A stretch of 64,000 bases of DNA, from assembly GCA_009911065.1 (NCBI GenBank), contig QXWR01000021.1:23261-87260 (forward strand), in the 5' to 3' direction. Within the stretch, counting starts at the first letter, position 1. The number at the start of each line of letters is the position of its first letter. The translations under genes and the position numbers were made by a program. A model generated the notes under the pieces. The model saw nothing but the letters and a program-made list of their open reading frames with translations. It searched no databases and had not been told where the DNA came from. This DNA is from Clostridiaceae bacterium. GTDB taxonomy: Bacteria > Bacillota > Clostridia > Lachnospirales > Lachnospiraceae. This document shows, piece after piece, positions 48,601 to 54,412 of this stretch.

Positions 48601-49339
48601 AAAGCTGAAGCTATTGAAGGCGAACCATGAGAGCCAGCGGTACGCCCTGGAGGACAAGCTGATCAAGTTCTTTCCCCAGGCGATCAAGAGGGAAAGGGAA
48701 ATGATCGCTGACCTGGAAAAAGACATCGCCCACCTGGATTCCCATACGCCAATGGATAAAGAACATTTTTCTATGACTGTTCTGGGAACTGCCTTCACGG
48801 AGAAAAAGGAGGCGGGCCAGGCGCTGATCGCCGCCTTTGACAGCCTGAAGGATTTAAACGACAAGGTGAAACTGGGCGAGTACCGGGGCTTCCCCATGAC
48901 CCTCTGGGTGTCAGATACGGGTTTTAAGCAGAAGTTGCAGATCACCTTAAAGCATGAGCGTTCTCACACCATGGAGCCGGGCAGCGACCCCTTTGGCAAC
49001 ATCACCCGTCTGGACAATCTGTTAGACGGTATCCGGGAGAACTTAGGACAGCACAAGGAAGAACTGGAGAACCTGCTTCAGCAGACGGAGGAGGCCAAGG
49101 TGGAGGTAAAGCGCCCTTTCCCCCAGGAGGCGGAACTTGCGGAGAAATCGGAACGGTTGAGTGTCCTTAATGTTGCGCTGAATATCGGCGGCAAGGATAA
49201 ACCCAGGGACAAGGGGGAACGGCAGGCCCGTGACGGAAAGACTTCTATCAAGCGGCTCCTGCGCCGCATGGGAGTGGAATCCGCCGCCAGCGCCGCTGCT
49301 CCCAGGAAAGAAAAAGACATGGAGGTGACAATCGGATGA
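39644..49339 (+). CDS. Giant SNF2-type helicase with degenerate N6-DNA methylase (3231 aa)
   Basis: The start at ATG 39644 has AAAGGAGG upstream; a longer frame from 39509 lacks an RBS. Order: an ArdC-like N-terminal domain (about 1-130; FLTTASRFYKSYSFDDQLLIY); a low-complexity linker (about 285-405) that overlies tnpV; two copies of a small MutS-I-like domain (about 1267 and 1408); a methylase-like domain with LLEPSMGTGNF and NVPFG in place of NPPF (about 1727-1800); then a helicase with Walker A CVGAGKT (about 2408), DEAH box VDEAHGFKN (about 2567) and GAGTNVQ/QREGRILRQGN motifs (about 2873-2907). It presumably unwinds or protects transferred DNA. Confidence 0.9.
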   Translation: MADRWFTHISELAKQAQQEVTRSPEQWQKFLTTASRFYKSYSFDDQLLIYIQRPDATACADMETWNGKMRRWVNAGSNAIGLIRKGTGGRPYIQNVHDVSDTHRVRGGKDPWLWNMEESYHAPVVERLAKAFDIPGTGSLGDTVMEAAARVVEDSYGEYLRDLHYEVEDSFLEELDDQNIDLIFRDTLKASVQYAALTRCGLDASLYLDTEDLGGVVNFNNVGTLACLGTVTAQASRAVLMEVGEAVRLAQLEQTRQAQKGLAKNQEIAYNENRNFSTLKHERRKEHEQSDLHQPERIPDTQSRDGQQGGRTGNPDPFWQGQGEIPDGTPESPLHQPAFEGNPVEPLDGDRPGSQRTDGQPDGGTGGQRGRDGEAESGESNGLGGPDEQYPPESRGDHHDGTDLQLNTEPETARPEAVGIGPAVSPSLEMTVEMEGPFSDTSYTQLSLFPTVEEQVERIAQTVREEIAPPVSLGGVVPEQAVERILSAGTNDPAGALRIYAQYQAGVEAGEMAASLRQEFGRGGRGFTIDGVSYALWFDKGGIAVNSGKSARYDRESLRLSWTEAESRIRRLVESGSYLSPERAAKTWDNEAHELAKSLWYLRQEFGGPALEAGLLPLVNEVCLERNGFPEATKKLETMLQSPEKTAGLVEEMRGLCAAYVENPDILRFHFHRPLAVLKRLERLQTSIKVFPLTEGFREERPAFITEDEVDEAIAPGGSYSDSKLAAYVFFQNHPGRKERQEYLKESFGIGGGGSLIRDTWHDAKGFKLKRTFEEPYAESVLNWNQVERRMDRMMETGRFLTPKDQARFPEYEKFILSRDVNAFFYYGAKEQRPYEEPDFGKGWEIVRKWLDDPAQVDTLLSVMKDGLQSMAVGQRGYEVCVNAYDSLSAYKDGTYSLLGRPEPAPAKEAENKAKKKESHKNQEKQPPVSREKHPQDAAKSTLNRLKSQSRKQTREEHTGQLAFDFSGGTVSTEEKVVAKTMAEQETARPTLRDLYHQYQPMVLSQVFEDSAFFHALKNSDEQNLLLECDAAIRRAVLSLGETELTKAYFDTPQFHDRLHREILDEAKNSLAQNPKRLYEAVLPELVEMVKQSEIYPFLRDRDTDVLEAQRELYTEVDNLLAGLKDKRPALHEAYTTLPDFREYLVEDILERTYQDVTVDSRTSVEQHEKEANAPAWVRDGEKTTLSGETAEPEKTEKPGSADEPEKAEEPGNADEPEETGESMNSAQQGKAGKIGTTSKSQETVQTEGSTAQEEPEASGETRLVPHIHAYNALKEAHPEELVGIQNGGYCLFYGEDAKTAFEKMPVSWLLPADLPGIGQVTVAGIREGWQEAAARLREAGQNAVFFQDNGEDYTALGRTLALKEPDQTDIPRLPQKPENPARGGVPEGEKQPNPEPNLVPLTEEYLQLKAQHPGHVVGVRVDDLYLYYGKDAEAAANALEKKAITREIPGLGKTFVTGSRTSWQAQGEKLLQHGNSAVFARPEGDTYAIEKELEISDYLPIGFSVTEDGRTFVIESVDYDFGTVSLRDETFAGSTGFPIFRNEPVPYVRELVKEALEQEREALPSAGLTPNITYQGQEPFTQKPLAPESLTPEPLKPEPAAAPPEPPKAENFRITDPDLGVGGPKAKYQANVTAIRLLKELEAAGWSATPEEQTILSRYVGWGGIPQAFDANDQKWLAEYTELKGLLTQAEYEAARSSTLNAHYTSPAIIEGIYKAVEQMGLNPKNLLEPSMGTGNFLGMLPDSMKDTALYGVELDSITGRIARQLYPQAHIMVDGFERVRFPDNSFDLAVGNVPFGNYQVADPRYDKEHFFIHDYFFGKTLDKVRPGGIVAFITSKGTLDKPNSAVREYLAERADLLGAVRLPNNAFLRNAGTEVTSDILFLQKRENPPEHLPDWVEVSQSEDKIPINKYFLRHPEMVLGTMVLESGPYGQETACKPLPDTDLKEQLAQAITHLEAPDHSLLMREIETSEQPEAPESPREARNFSYTQVEGRLYYKEDESLLPVSVPAATEERIRGMIVLRDITRNLIEAQVGSGSEEEIKTLQQKLNTAYDQFTAKYGLLNSTGNKRAFEQDSSYCLLCSLEVLDEDRKLERKADMFSRRTINQAKRIDHVDTPTEALAVSIGERAGVDLPFMAGLLDRPGEEERIAGELSGVIFKNPEKSYHDPLSGWETADEYLSGNVRKKLAAARAATERDPAYEANVSALEKSQPKDLSAAEIDVRIGATWIDPEYYTQFTYELLKTPSYLRGDTIAARYSSATGEWNVSGKTRDSANNTLAYVTYGTKRKNAYAIIEDSLNLRDCRVYDTIHEADGTEKRVLNTKETMLAQQKQEMVREAFKSWVWKDPQRREALCGKYNEIFNSIKPREYDGSHIRFTGMTPEIHLRPHQLNAVARMLYGGNSLLAHCVGAGKTFEIIAAAMEGKRLGLCRKNLVVVPNHLTEQWGADFLRLYPGANILVATKKDFEPQNRKKFCSRIATGDYDAVVIGHSQFEKIPLSPERQKEILRDQIDQILDGIAEAKEQNGERYTIKQLEKSRKSLEAKLQKLNDQSRKDDVVTFEELGVDKLFVDEAHGFKNLFLTTKMRNVAGIGQSEAQKSSDMFAKCRYLDSITGGKGVVFATGTPVSNSMVELYTMMRYLQYDLLKSTGMEHFDSWAAAFGETVTALELAPEGGGFRAKTRFAKFFNLPELMAMWKESADIQTADLLKLPVPDSENLTIVTKPSEFQKELVAELGERAEDVRNRLVEPRDDNMLKITSDGRKLALDQRLAYPELPDDPESKVNACVKNVLQVWHDTKPQKGAQLVFCDLSTPHGDGSFNVYDDIKQKLMAQGVPPEQVAFIHDAKTDAQKAELFSKVRKGQVRVLLGSTSKMGAGTNVQTKLAALHHLDCPWRPADIEQREGRILRQGNQFKSVKIFKYVTEGTFDAYNWGLIENKQKFIGQLMSGKNPSRSCEDVDEAALSYAEVKALASGDPRIMEKTDLDGQVTKLKLLKANHESQRYALEDKLIKFFPQAIKREREMIADLEKDIAHLDSHTPMDKEHFSMTVLGTAFTEKKEAGQALIAAFDSLKDLNDKVKLGEYRGFPMTLWVSDTGFKQKLQITLKHERSHTMEPGSDPFGNITRLDNLLDGIRENLGQHKEELENLLQQTEEAKVEVKRPFPQEAELAEKSERLSVLNVALNIGGKDKPRDKGERQARDGKTSIKRLLRRMGVESAASAAAPRKEKDMEVTIG
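40428..40456 (+). promoter_or_regulatory. Internal promoter for nested tnpV
   Basis: TTGCCA (40428-40433), a 17-bp spacer and perfect TATAAT (40451-40456), 46 bp before the tnpV start and inside the helicase gene. Confidence 0.65.
40503..40862 (+). CDS. tnpV: TnpV family protein, nested out of frame in the helicase gene
   Basis: A 119-residue protein encoded in the +1 frame inside the giant gene. RBS GAAAGGAG is 8 nt before the ATG and a consensus promoter lies upstream. The sequence matches TnpV: NNLTYTNRNGYLIPNL at the N-terminus, REKYLMEHRKALYTSLLLKG, EIDQAANEQM and a C-terminal IRQRAEEIIMTELIYS. TnpV is named from Tn4451-type elements and its function is unknown. The helicase frame over the same bases is low-complexity (Gly/Asp/Pro/Gln-rich), a sign that tnpV is the constrained frame. 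Confidence 0.85.
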   Translation: MNNLTYTNRNGYLIPNLVMDSREGEPETLTRFGRAREKYLMEHRKALYTSLLLKGTLWSHLTEIDQAANEQMDSLTAELAASEGVTEKLKAENQMAWVGQMNNIRQRAEEIIMTELIYS

Positions 49340-49674
49340 AACCAAAAAGCGGGCGCACCATTCCTTTATATTTCAAGGTGTCGCCGGAGGAAAAGGCGGT
49401 GATTGACAAGAAGATGAAGCAGCTGGGAACCCACAACCAGCGGGCATACCTGCGGAAAATGGCGGTGGACGGCTATGTTGTCCGGGTGGATATGACGGAC
49501 GTGAAGGAATTGGCAGTGCTGCTGCGTAACTGTGCCAACAATCTGAACCAGATCGCAAGGAGGGTGAATGGAACCGGGAATCTGTATGAGGAAGACGTGG
49601 CGGATCTGAAGGTGAAGTATGGGGAGTTGTGGGGGGCGTTTAGTTCGCTACTCTCCAAGTGGGAAGAACTGTAA
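49336..49674 (+). CDS. mobC: MobC-like relaxosome protein
   Basis: A 112-residue protein with the MobC signature: a ribbon-helix-helix-like N-terminus (IPLYFKVSPEEKAVIDKKM) and the family block ELAVLLRNCANNLNQIARRVN. MobC loosens oriT DNA for the relaxase. Its ATG overlaps the helicase stop (ATGA). The relaxase gene would normally follow directly, but here 1.8 kb of AT-rich cargo lies between. Confidence 0.9.
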   Translation: MKPKSGRTIPLYFKVSPEEKAVIDKKMKQLGTHNQRAYLRKMAVDGYVVRVDMTDVKELAVLLRNCANNLNQIARRVNGTGNLYEEDVADLKVKYGELWGAFSSLLSKWEEL

Positions 49675-49710
49675 TAGGTTTGTTAAGTTATCCGTTTCTG
49701 ATTGATAAGG

Positions 49711-49756
49711 ATTTCCCATACCATGTTACACTAAAAAATAGCATGGTATGGGAAAT
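49711..49756 (+). terminator. 15-bp perfect inverted repeat after mobC (terminator or cargo border)
   Basis: ATTTCCCATACCATG (49711-49725) is repeated in inverse at 49742-49756, followed by TTTC. It separates mobC from the cargo promoter. The T-run is short, so a protein-binding site or insertion border is also possible. Confidence 0.5.
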
Positions 49757-49781
49757 TTTCAGAAAATGTCATTATTTAAGT

Positions 49782-49825
49782 ATATCTCTTATAAACTTGT
49801 TATTTTATAGGCTAAGAGATATAAT
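49782..49825 (+). promoter_or_regulatory. Cargo promoter framed by a 10-bp operator-like dyad
   Basis: -35 TTGTTA (49797-49802), 17-bp spacer, -10 TATAAT (49820-49825). ATATCTCTTA (49782-49791) and TAAGAGATAT (49813-49822) form a perfect dyad whose right arm overlaps the -10. The arms are 31 bp apart, about three helical turns. This is the layout of a repressor-controlled promoter. Confidence 0.65.
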
Positions 49826-49859
49826 TATATCAATATTTAAAAGGAAACGGAGTGATATT

Positions 49860-50762
49860 ATGAGAAGGCGAGAAGGAGAAGAAACATGGCATAGGCTTCT
49901 TGAATGGGATCGAGGACAAGCAGCGTCTGAAAGATTAGCTGCAACAATATTATCAAGTAATGGTTTTCAAAATGTCGATCCTTCACACCCATTGGGAGGA
50001 AAAGACGGATTAAAAGATATGGTTTTATCTTATCAAGGACAAAAATGGATTGGAGCTGTATATTTTCCCAGAGGGCAACAAGATTTTACAACCATTAAGC
50101 AGAAGGTCGTACATGATATAGAAGGGGTAAAGAAAAATCATGCCCATGGTTTGGCTTTTGTAACAAACCAGGAACTACGACTTTCAGAAAGGACTGCATT
50201 ATCAGAAATTAATCCTGAAATAGATGTTCAGCTATACCACTTAGAACGTATTGCAACTTTGTTAAATACTCCTTCATTCTACGGAATACGAATGGAGTTT
50301 CTTGATATTGAAATGAGTAAGGAAGAACAACTGTCTTTTTTTGCTACACAAAACCAAAAAATTTCCACTTTACAAGCTGAAATGGAAAAACTAACAATAG
50401 GACTTGAAAACTTTAAAATTTTTCATCAATTAAAGCAAACAAAAGAATTAGCTGAAAACGAAGATGATTTTTATGTGGAGGAACCTAGAAGTATCGAGGA
50501 AATTGTAGAAGCCAGTGGAGAATTTCTTGAAAAAGTTTGGTTTAATAGGCATTTGGTATTAAAGTATCGAATTGAAACGGGTAAAGAAAGCGTTGACCCG
50601 GAAATTTGGAAAGGCGCACTTAATTCGGCACAAAAAGTAATTGAAAAATATGGGGAAGAAAATCTAGGCCCTTATAGTGATTTTGAATGGGGAATGATAA
50701 ACGGCAAGCTTTCTGCATTAAGATGGGTATTAGGTGAAGATTGGGATATGTTAGATACATAA
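49860..50762 (+). CDS. Restriction-nuclease-fold (Mrr-like) cargo protein
   Basis: A 300-residue protein from ATG 49860 (GGAG RBS; an upstream frame start at 49659 lies inside mobC). Residues about 15-140 resemble a restriction-endonuclease-like domain: helix ASERLAATILSSNGF, then GGKDGLKDMVL, KWIGAVYFPRGQQDF and GLAFVTNQELRLSERTAL. The usual (E/Q)xK after the Asp is replaced by GAVYFP, so catalytic activity is uncertain. The region KEEQLSFFATQ starts a coiled coil (about 155-205); a helical C-terminus follows. Proteins of this type are associated with phage-defence loci. The stop is 14 nt before the next ATG, and codon use is far more AT-rich than the ICE backbone. Confidence 0.65.
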   Translation: MRRREGEETWHRLLEWDRGQAASERLAATILSSNGFQNVDPSHPLGGKDGLKDMVLSYQGQKWIGAVYFPRGQQDFTTIKQKVVHDIEGVKKNHAHGLAFVTNQELRLSERTALSEINPEIDVQLYHLERIATLLNTPSFYGIRMEFLDIEMSKEEQLSFFATQNQKISTLQAEMEKLTIGLENFKIFHQLKQTKELAENEDDFYVEEPRSIEEIVEASGEFLEKVWFNRHLVLKYRIETGKESVDPEIWKGALNSAQKVIEKYGEENLGPYSDFEWGMINGKLSALRWVLGEDWDMLDT

Positions 50763-50776
50763 AAGAGAGGTTGAAT

Positions 50777-51412
50777 ATGTTAAAACTTTACAAGCGAACA
50801 ATTATTGTAAGTATATGGATTTTTATTATTTTACTGACTTCATCTGTCATTTTAAAAATATTATTTCCAAACAATGATACCATTTCGTTTCTTCAGAATT
50901 ATATAATTGGAATAACTTGCAGTATTTTGGTAGTAATAATAACCACTTTTCTCCAATATAAGTCAGAATACGAGAAGGTAATGTCTGAATTTACATCAGT
51001 TTTACGGCAAGTAATTTTAAATCTAACAGTTGCTCTTTCATATCAAGAAAAAAATGTAGAGGAAAAGTTTTGTAGAAGGATAATAGAAAAAATAAAAGAT
51101 GACTTTGACAAATTTAATCAGTTAAATCAATCATTTTGTTGTTTTAGCAAAAAAAATCATCAGAAATATATGGAGTTAGCCAAAATAATTCTTAAGTTAT
51201 ATGTATCATTTATTGTCGATTCAGAAAAATCTTATTATGATATGATTAAAGAAAAAATAGATTACCCCACATATATTGAGTTGGCACAAAAAACCAATGA
51301 ATTTATTAGTGATGATATTAATAAAAAAATGATAAATGAATTAATAAAAGACGCTCAACAGACACTGGAAGAAAAAAAGCATACTGAAGAAATGTCAAAG
51401 AAAAATGATTAG
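50777..51412 (+). CDS. Two-TM membrane protein, likely effector partner of the nuclease-like protein
   Basis: A 211-residue protein (ATG 50777, RBS AGAGAGG). Two TM segments at the N-terminus (about 8-28 and 40-60) form a hairpin, followed by a long charged helical cytoplasmic domain. Not recognised. Two-TM hairpin proteins with cytoplasmic helical domains are common membrane-damaging effectors in anti-phage systems (e.g. SLATT-type); assignment here is by topology only. It is the second gene of a two-gene AT-rich operon with a shared promoter and a terminator downstream. Confidence 0.55.
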   Translation: MLKLYKRTIIVSIWIFIILLTSSVILKILFPNNDTISFLQNYIIGITCSILVVIITTFLQYKSEYEKVMSEFTSVLRQVILNLTVALSYQEKNVEEKFCRRIIEKIKDDFDKFNQLNQSFCCFSKKNHQKYMELAKIILKLYVSFIVDSEKSYYDMIKEKIDYPTYIELAQKTNEFISDDINKKMINELIKDAQQTLEEKKHTEEMSKKND

Positions 51413-51444
51413 TTTTAAATGTTAGATAAAAATAATTAATTCCG

Positions 51445-51473
51445 TCGCAGGTTATAACAGCCTGCGATTTTTA
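51445..51473 (+). terminator. Intrinsic terminator at the end of the two-gene cargo
   Basis: TCGCAGG (51445-51451) pairs with CCTGCGA (51461-51467), followed by TTTTT. The relaxase RBS (AAAGGAG) follows almost at once. Confidence 0.75.
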
Positions 51474-51494
51474 TGCAGAAAGGAGCCGCCACAC

Positions 51495-52916
51495 ATGGCA
51501 ATCTCAAAACTAAAACCCCGCCACGCCAGCGAGGGACGCAGTATTGCCGCTGTGCTGGCGGAGCGTATTGATTACGGCAAAAACCCGGAGAAAACAGACG
51601 GCGGCCTGCTGGTCACTGGCTACCAGTGTTCCCCGGAAACGGCCTGGCAGGAATTTACCGTTTCCAAACAGATCTACACCGCCACCACCGGGCGCAGGCG
51701 TGCCCCGGATAAAGACGTGATCTCCTACCTGATTATCCAGTCCTTTGAGCCTGGAACCATAACGCCGGAGGACGCTAACAAGCTGGGCTACAAGTTAGCT
51801 TTAGAATTTACCGGCGGCGAACATCAATTTATTGTAGCCACTCACATTGACAAGAAACATATCCATAATCACATCGAATTCAACAGCACCGCCCTGGACT
51901 GTTCCCACAAGTTCAATAACATCAAAAACAGCTTTATTCCCCTGCGGAAAGCCAATGACCGGGTATGTCAGGAATTTGGCCTTTCAATCATTGAGAATCC
52001 AGAGGAAAAAGGGAAACACTATGGCGAGTGGGCGGCGGAAAAGAACGGCCAGAGTTGGAAGTCACTGCTACGGCAAACCATTGACCGGGTATTGCCAACA
52101 GTCAGTACCTTTGATGAATTTTTAGAAGCCATGCGGCGGGAAGGCTATGAAGTTGTCCAGAGCAGCAAACTCTTAAAATTTCGTGCCCAGGGCCAGGAAC
52201 GTTTCACCCGATCTAAAACACTGGGAGCCGATTACAGTCTGGAGGCGCTCCGTGACCGTGTAGGCAAAGCGAAACAGCCCCGGCACAAGAAAAAAATCCG
52301 TCTGGAGAGAGATACCCGTATCAATCTCCTTATGGACATTCAGGCCCGCCTGCAGGGACGTGGCCCCGGCATGGAGCGTTGGATGAAGATCCACAATCTG
52401 AAAGAGGCCGCCAAGACCTTAAACTACCTTACAGAGCATGGCATAACCAACTATGACCTGCTGGCAGAGAAAGCAGAAAAGGCTGCGGCAGACTTTGAAT
52501 CTATCTCCACTTCCATAAAGCAGGCAGAACACCGCATGGAGCAGATCGCCGCCTTAAAGACCCACATCATCAACTACGCCAAAACACGGGACACTTATGT
52601 TGCCTACCGGAAGAAAAAAGCTACTGACAAGCCAGCTTTCCGGGCTGCCCATGAAACGGACTTGCTTCTCCATGAAGCGGCGAAACGTGCCTTTGACGCC
52701 CAGGGCGTGAAGAAGCTGCCTACAGTCAAAACGCTTCAAGCGGAGTATTCCGCCCTGTTGGATAAAAAGAAAGCGGCCTATGAAGATTACAAACGGCTGC
52801 GTCATGAGAACCAGGAACTGCAAGCGGTCAAGTCCAACGTGGACAGCCTGCTCAACATTCAGAAAGAGGAGTGTAAACAAAACATGATAGAAAAAATGCA
52901 GAAATCAGCGCGATAA
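51495..52916 (+). CDS. Relaxase/mobilization nuclease (MobP/VirD2-like)
   Basis: A 473-residue relaxase. The metal-binding triad is in ATHIDKKHIHNHIEFNS (HxDxxHxHxH, about residues 116-131); the N-terminus ERIDYGKNPEKT supplies the likely catalytic Tyr26. Residues about 150-260 complete the nuclease domain, and the C-terminal half is helical coiled coil. It nicks oriT and pilots the strand into the recipient. RBS AAAGGAG is upstream. It returns to GC-rich backbone composition between two AT-rich cargo blocks. Confidence 0.9.
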   Translation: MAISKLKPRHASEGRSIAAVLAERIDYGKNPEKTDGGLLVTGYQCSPETAWQEFTVSKQIYTATTGRRRAPDKDVISYLIIQSFEPGTITPEDANKLGYKLALEFTGGEHQFIVATHIDKKHIHNHIEFNSTALDCSHKFNNIKNSFIPLRKANDRVCQEFGLSIIENPEEKGKHYGEWAAEKNGQSWKSLLRQTIDRVLPTVSTFDEFLEAMRREGYEVVQSSKLLKFRAQGQERFTRSKTLGADYSLEALRDRVGKAKQPRHKKKIRLERDTRINLLMDIQARLQGRGPGMERWMKIHNLKEAAKTLNYLTEHGITNYDLLAEKAEKAAADFESISTSIKQAEHRMEQIAALKTHIINYAKTRDTYVAYRKKKATDKPAFRAAHETDLLLHEAAKRAFDAQGVKKLPTVKTLQAEYSALLDKKKAAYEDYKRLRHENQELQAVKSNVDSLLNIQKEECKQNMIEKMQKSAR

Positions 52917-52957
52917 ATCACCTATAGTTTTAAAATTTCATAGGGTACTGTTTGCTA

Positions 52958-52986
52958 TTTCCATGTACATTTATTCATGATATAAT
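52958..52986 (+). promoter_or_regulatory. Promoter of the SEFIR gene
   Basis: TTTCCA (52958-52963), 17-bp spacer, TATAAT (52981-52986), 50 bp before the start codon. The -35 is weak. Confidence 0.5.
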
Positions 52987-53035
52987 TAATTTGATAGATT
53001 ATGAGAATCAAATCTGAATATTATGAGGTGGAAAG

Positions 53036-53926
53036 ATGGATATTAGCAATTTAAAAGCTCAAGAAAAGTATAATCTTTTTGTGACTTCAGAAGAAGGAGC
53101 ATGGGAATCTGATTCATATGTTATGCCCATTGACCGATGTTTAACATCATTTACGCCTCCAGAAATCAAGGAGGAATATAAGTTATCCGACAAATCAACA
53201 TTAAATAAGATATTGCAATTTCCATGTATATTTGCCTATGAAGATTTTCACAAACAAAATGCTTATATAGGATATATCACGGATATAATTGTAAGAAGTT
53301 CAGGAGTGAAAGTTAAATACAGTAAATTAAGCGAATTGCCATTTGATATTCTTCATAAATTAACATTTGAATTGGATATAAATATGTCCAGAGCGATTAC
53401 GGAATTAATGCATACGCATTGGACAATAAAAAGTGTTAATTTGTTCAAGGAATTGGATGGCATATCAGAGCCTATTTCAGAGATAATTAAGCCTACCGTT
53501 TTTCTTTCATATGCATGGACACCTAAAGAAAATAAAGAGAAGGTATTAGTATTGGCGAATCGGTTGGAAAAAGATGGAGTAAACGTACTTTACGACAAAA
53601 AATGCTTATTGCCAGGACAAGATATGAATATGTTTATGGAATCTCTTGCTACAAATCCAACAATTAAAAAAGTTTTAGTGATATGTAATTCAGTGTATGC
53701 AGATAAGGCTGATTCACGTCAGGGGGGCGTGGGAATAGAATCAGAAATTATTATTCCTCAAGTTTATGGGAATCCTCTGCAAAACAAGATAGTTCCTATC
53801 TTTTTTGAGAAAGATAGAAACGGATGTTATTTTCGTCCTACATATTTGCAGAGTCGTATGGGAATTGATTTTACTGTATCATATGAGAATGGTTATAAAG
53901 AATTGCTTGAAGATATATTTCGTTGA
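53036..53926 (+). CDS. SEFIR (TIR-like) domain protein with N-terminal sensor-like domain
   Basis: A 296-residue protein with RBS GAGGTGG. Residues about 157-295 are a SEFIR/TIR-type domain: TVFLSYAWTPKENKEKV, LANRLEKDGVNVLYDKKCLLPGQDMNMFME, VLVICNSVYADKA and GGVGIESEIIIPQVYG. SEFIR domains are known from eukaryotic IL-17 signalling and from bacterial immune effectors. Residues 1-150 form a separate domain (KFPCIFAYEDF-like segment as LQFPCIFAYEDF, then AYIGYIT, FELDI, HTHWTIKSVNLFKEL) that recurs in front of other bacterial TIR-like effectors (from memory). Likely a single-gene defence or toxin module. AT-rich, monocistronic. Confidence 0.75.
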   Translation: MDISNLKAQEKYNLFVTSEEGAWESDSYVMPIDRCLTSFTPPEIKEEYKLSDKSTLNKILQFPCIFAYEDFHKQNAYIGYITDIIVRSSGVKVKYSKLSELPFDILHKLTFELDINMSRAITELMHTHWTIKSVNLFKELDGISEPISEIIKPTVFLSYAWTPKENKEKVLVLANRLEKDGVNVLYDKKCLLPGQDMNMFMESLATNPTIKKVLVICNSVYADKADSRQGGVGIESEIIIPQVYGNPLQNKIVPIFFEKDRNGCYFRPTYLQSRMGIDFTVSYENGYKELLEDIFR

Positions 53927-53986
53927 GTATTACCTTGGATAGTCTTCATGAATTATAACGAAAAGGCTGAATTCCGTAGCCGCCGA

Positions 53987-54140
53987 CGGGTGGGAAATGT
54001 GTATAACTGGCCATGCTGCGAAGCTGTGGGAAATGCTGTTTGCAGGATGTGGGAAAGCTGCTCTTGCTTTTCCATAGGCTGTGAACAGCATTTTCCATGG
54101 CGGAGCGGCCAGTTATGCACATTTTCCACCCGCTTTTTTA
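53987..54140 (+). ncRNA. 146-nt near-perfect hairpin followed by a T-run
   Basis: The outer 26-bp arms (53987-54012 with 54107-54132) and an inner arm pair (about 54025-54058 with 54065-54100) form one long foldback. Almost every arm difference is G opposite T, which pairs as G-U in the + strand RNA. The stem is followed by CTTTTTTA (54133-54140). It could be an unusually large terminator for the SEFIR transcript or a stable structured RNA. Confidence 0.6.
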
Positions 54141-54178
54141 GCGCAAATCGCTCTCTCTTGCTTTTCAAGCGAAGCGTA

Positions 54179-54216
54179 GCCACCACAATCTTGTGGTGTT
54201 CGGACAGACGTGCGCC
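54179..54216 (+). other. Candidate origin of transfer (oriT)
   Basis: A CACCACAA/TTGTGGTG inverted repeat (54181-54198) is followed after 11 nt by CGTGCGCC (54209-54216). That matches the layout of IncQ/pIP501-type oriT sites, where a hairpin precedes the nick region with core AAGTGCGCCCT. It lies 1.3 kb downstream of the relaxase. Confidence 0.5.
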
Positions 54217-54320
54217 AGCACTCTGCCGGGGGTTTGGGGAACTCCCCAACAAGCGAGGAAAGCGATAGGCTTTTAGACCAACGGGCACGGAGTGCTGGGG
54301 CTAAAAGAATATCGCTTTCC
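54215..54320 (+). other. Structured block with potential pseudoknot
   Basis: CCAGCACTC (54215-54223) is complementary to GAGTGCTGG (54290-54298), which lies in the loop of a second stem (54257-54276 with 54301-54320; 18 of 20 paired). A small TTGGGG-AACT-CCCCAA hairpin (54234-54249) lies between. The set can form a pseudoknotted structure. It may be part of oriT or a separate RNA. Confidence 0.5.
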
Positions 54321-54412
54321 ATTGCTTGCAAAGATTATCCCGAATTAGGAGCTTTAAAAGCCCTATATATGACTGCTATTTATGAATCTGCGTAAAATCA
54401 GGGAAAATGAGA

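Noticed and set aside
49659..49859. 67-residue N-terminal extension of the nuclease-like protein
   Set aside because: It starts inside mobC, crosses the inverted repeat and promoter, and lacks an RBS; ATG 49860 is better.
54210..54395. 61-aa frame in the structured region
   Set aside because: It runs through the pseudoknot arms and has no RBS; the RNA/DNA structure explains the sequence better.
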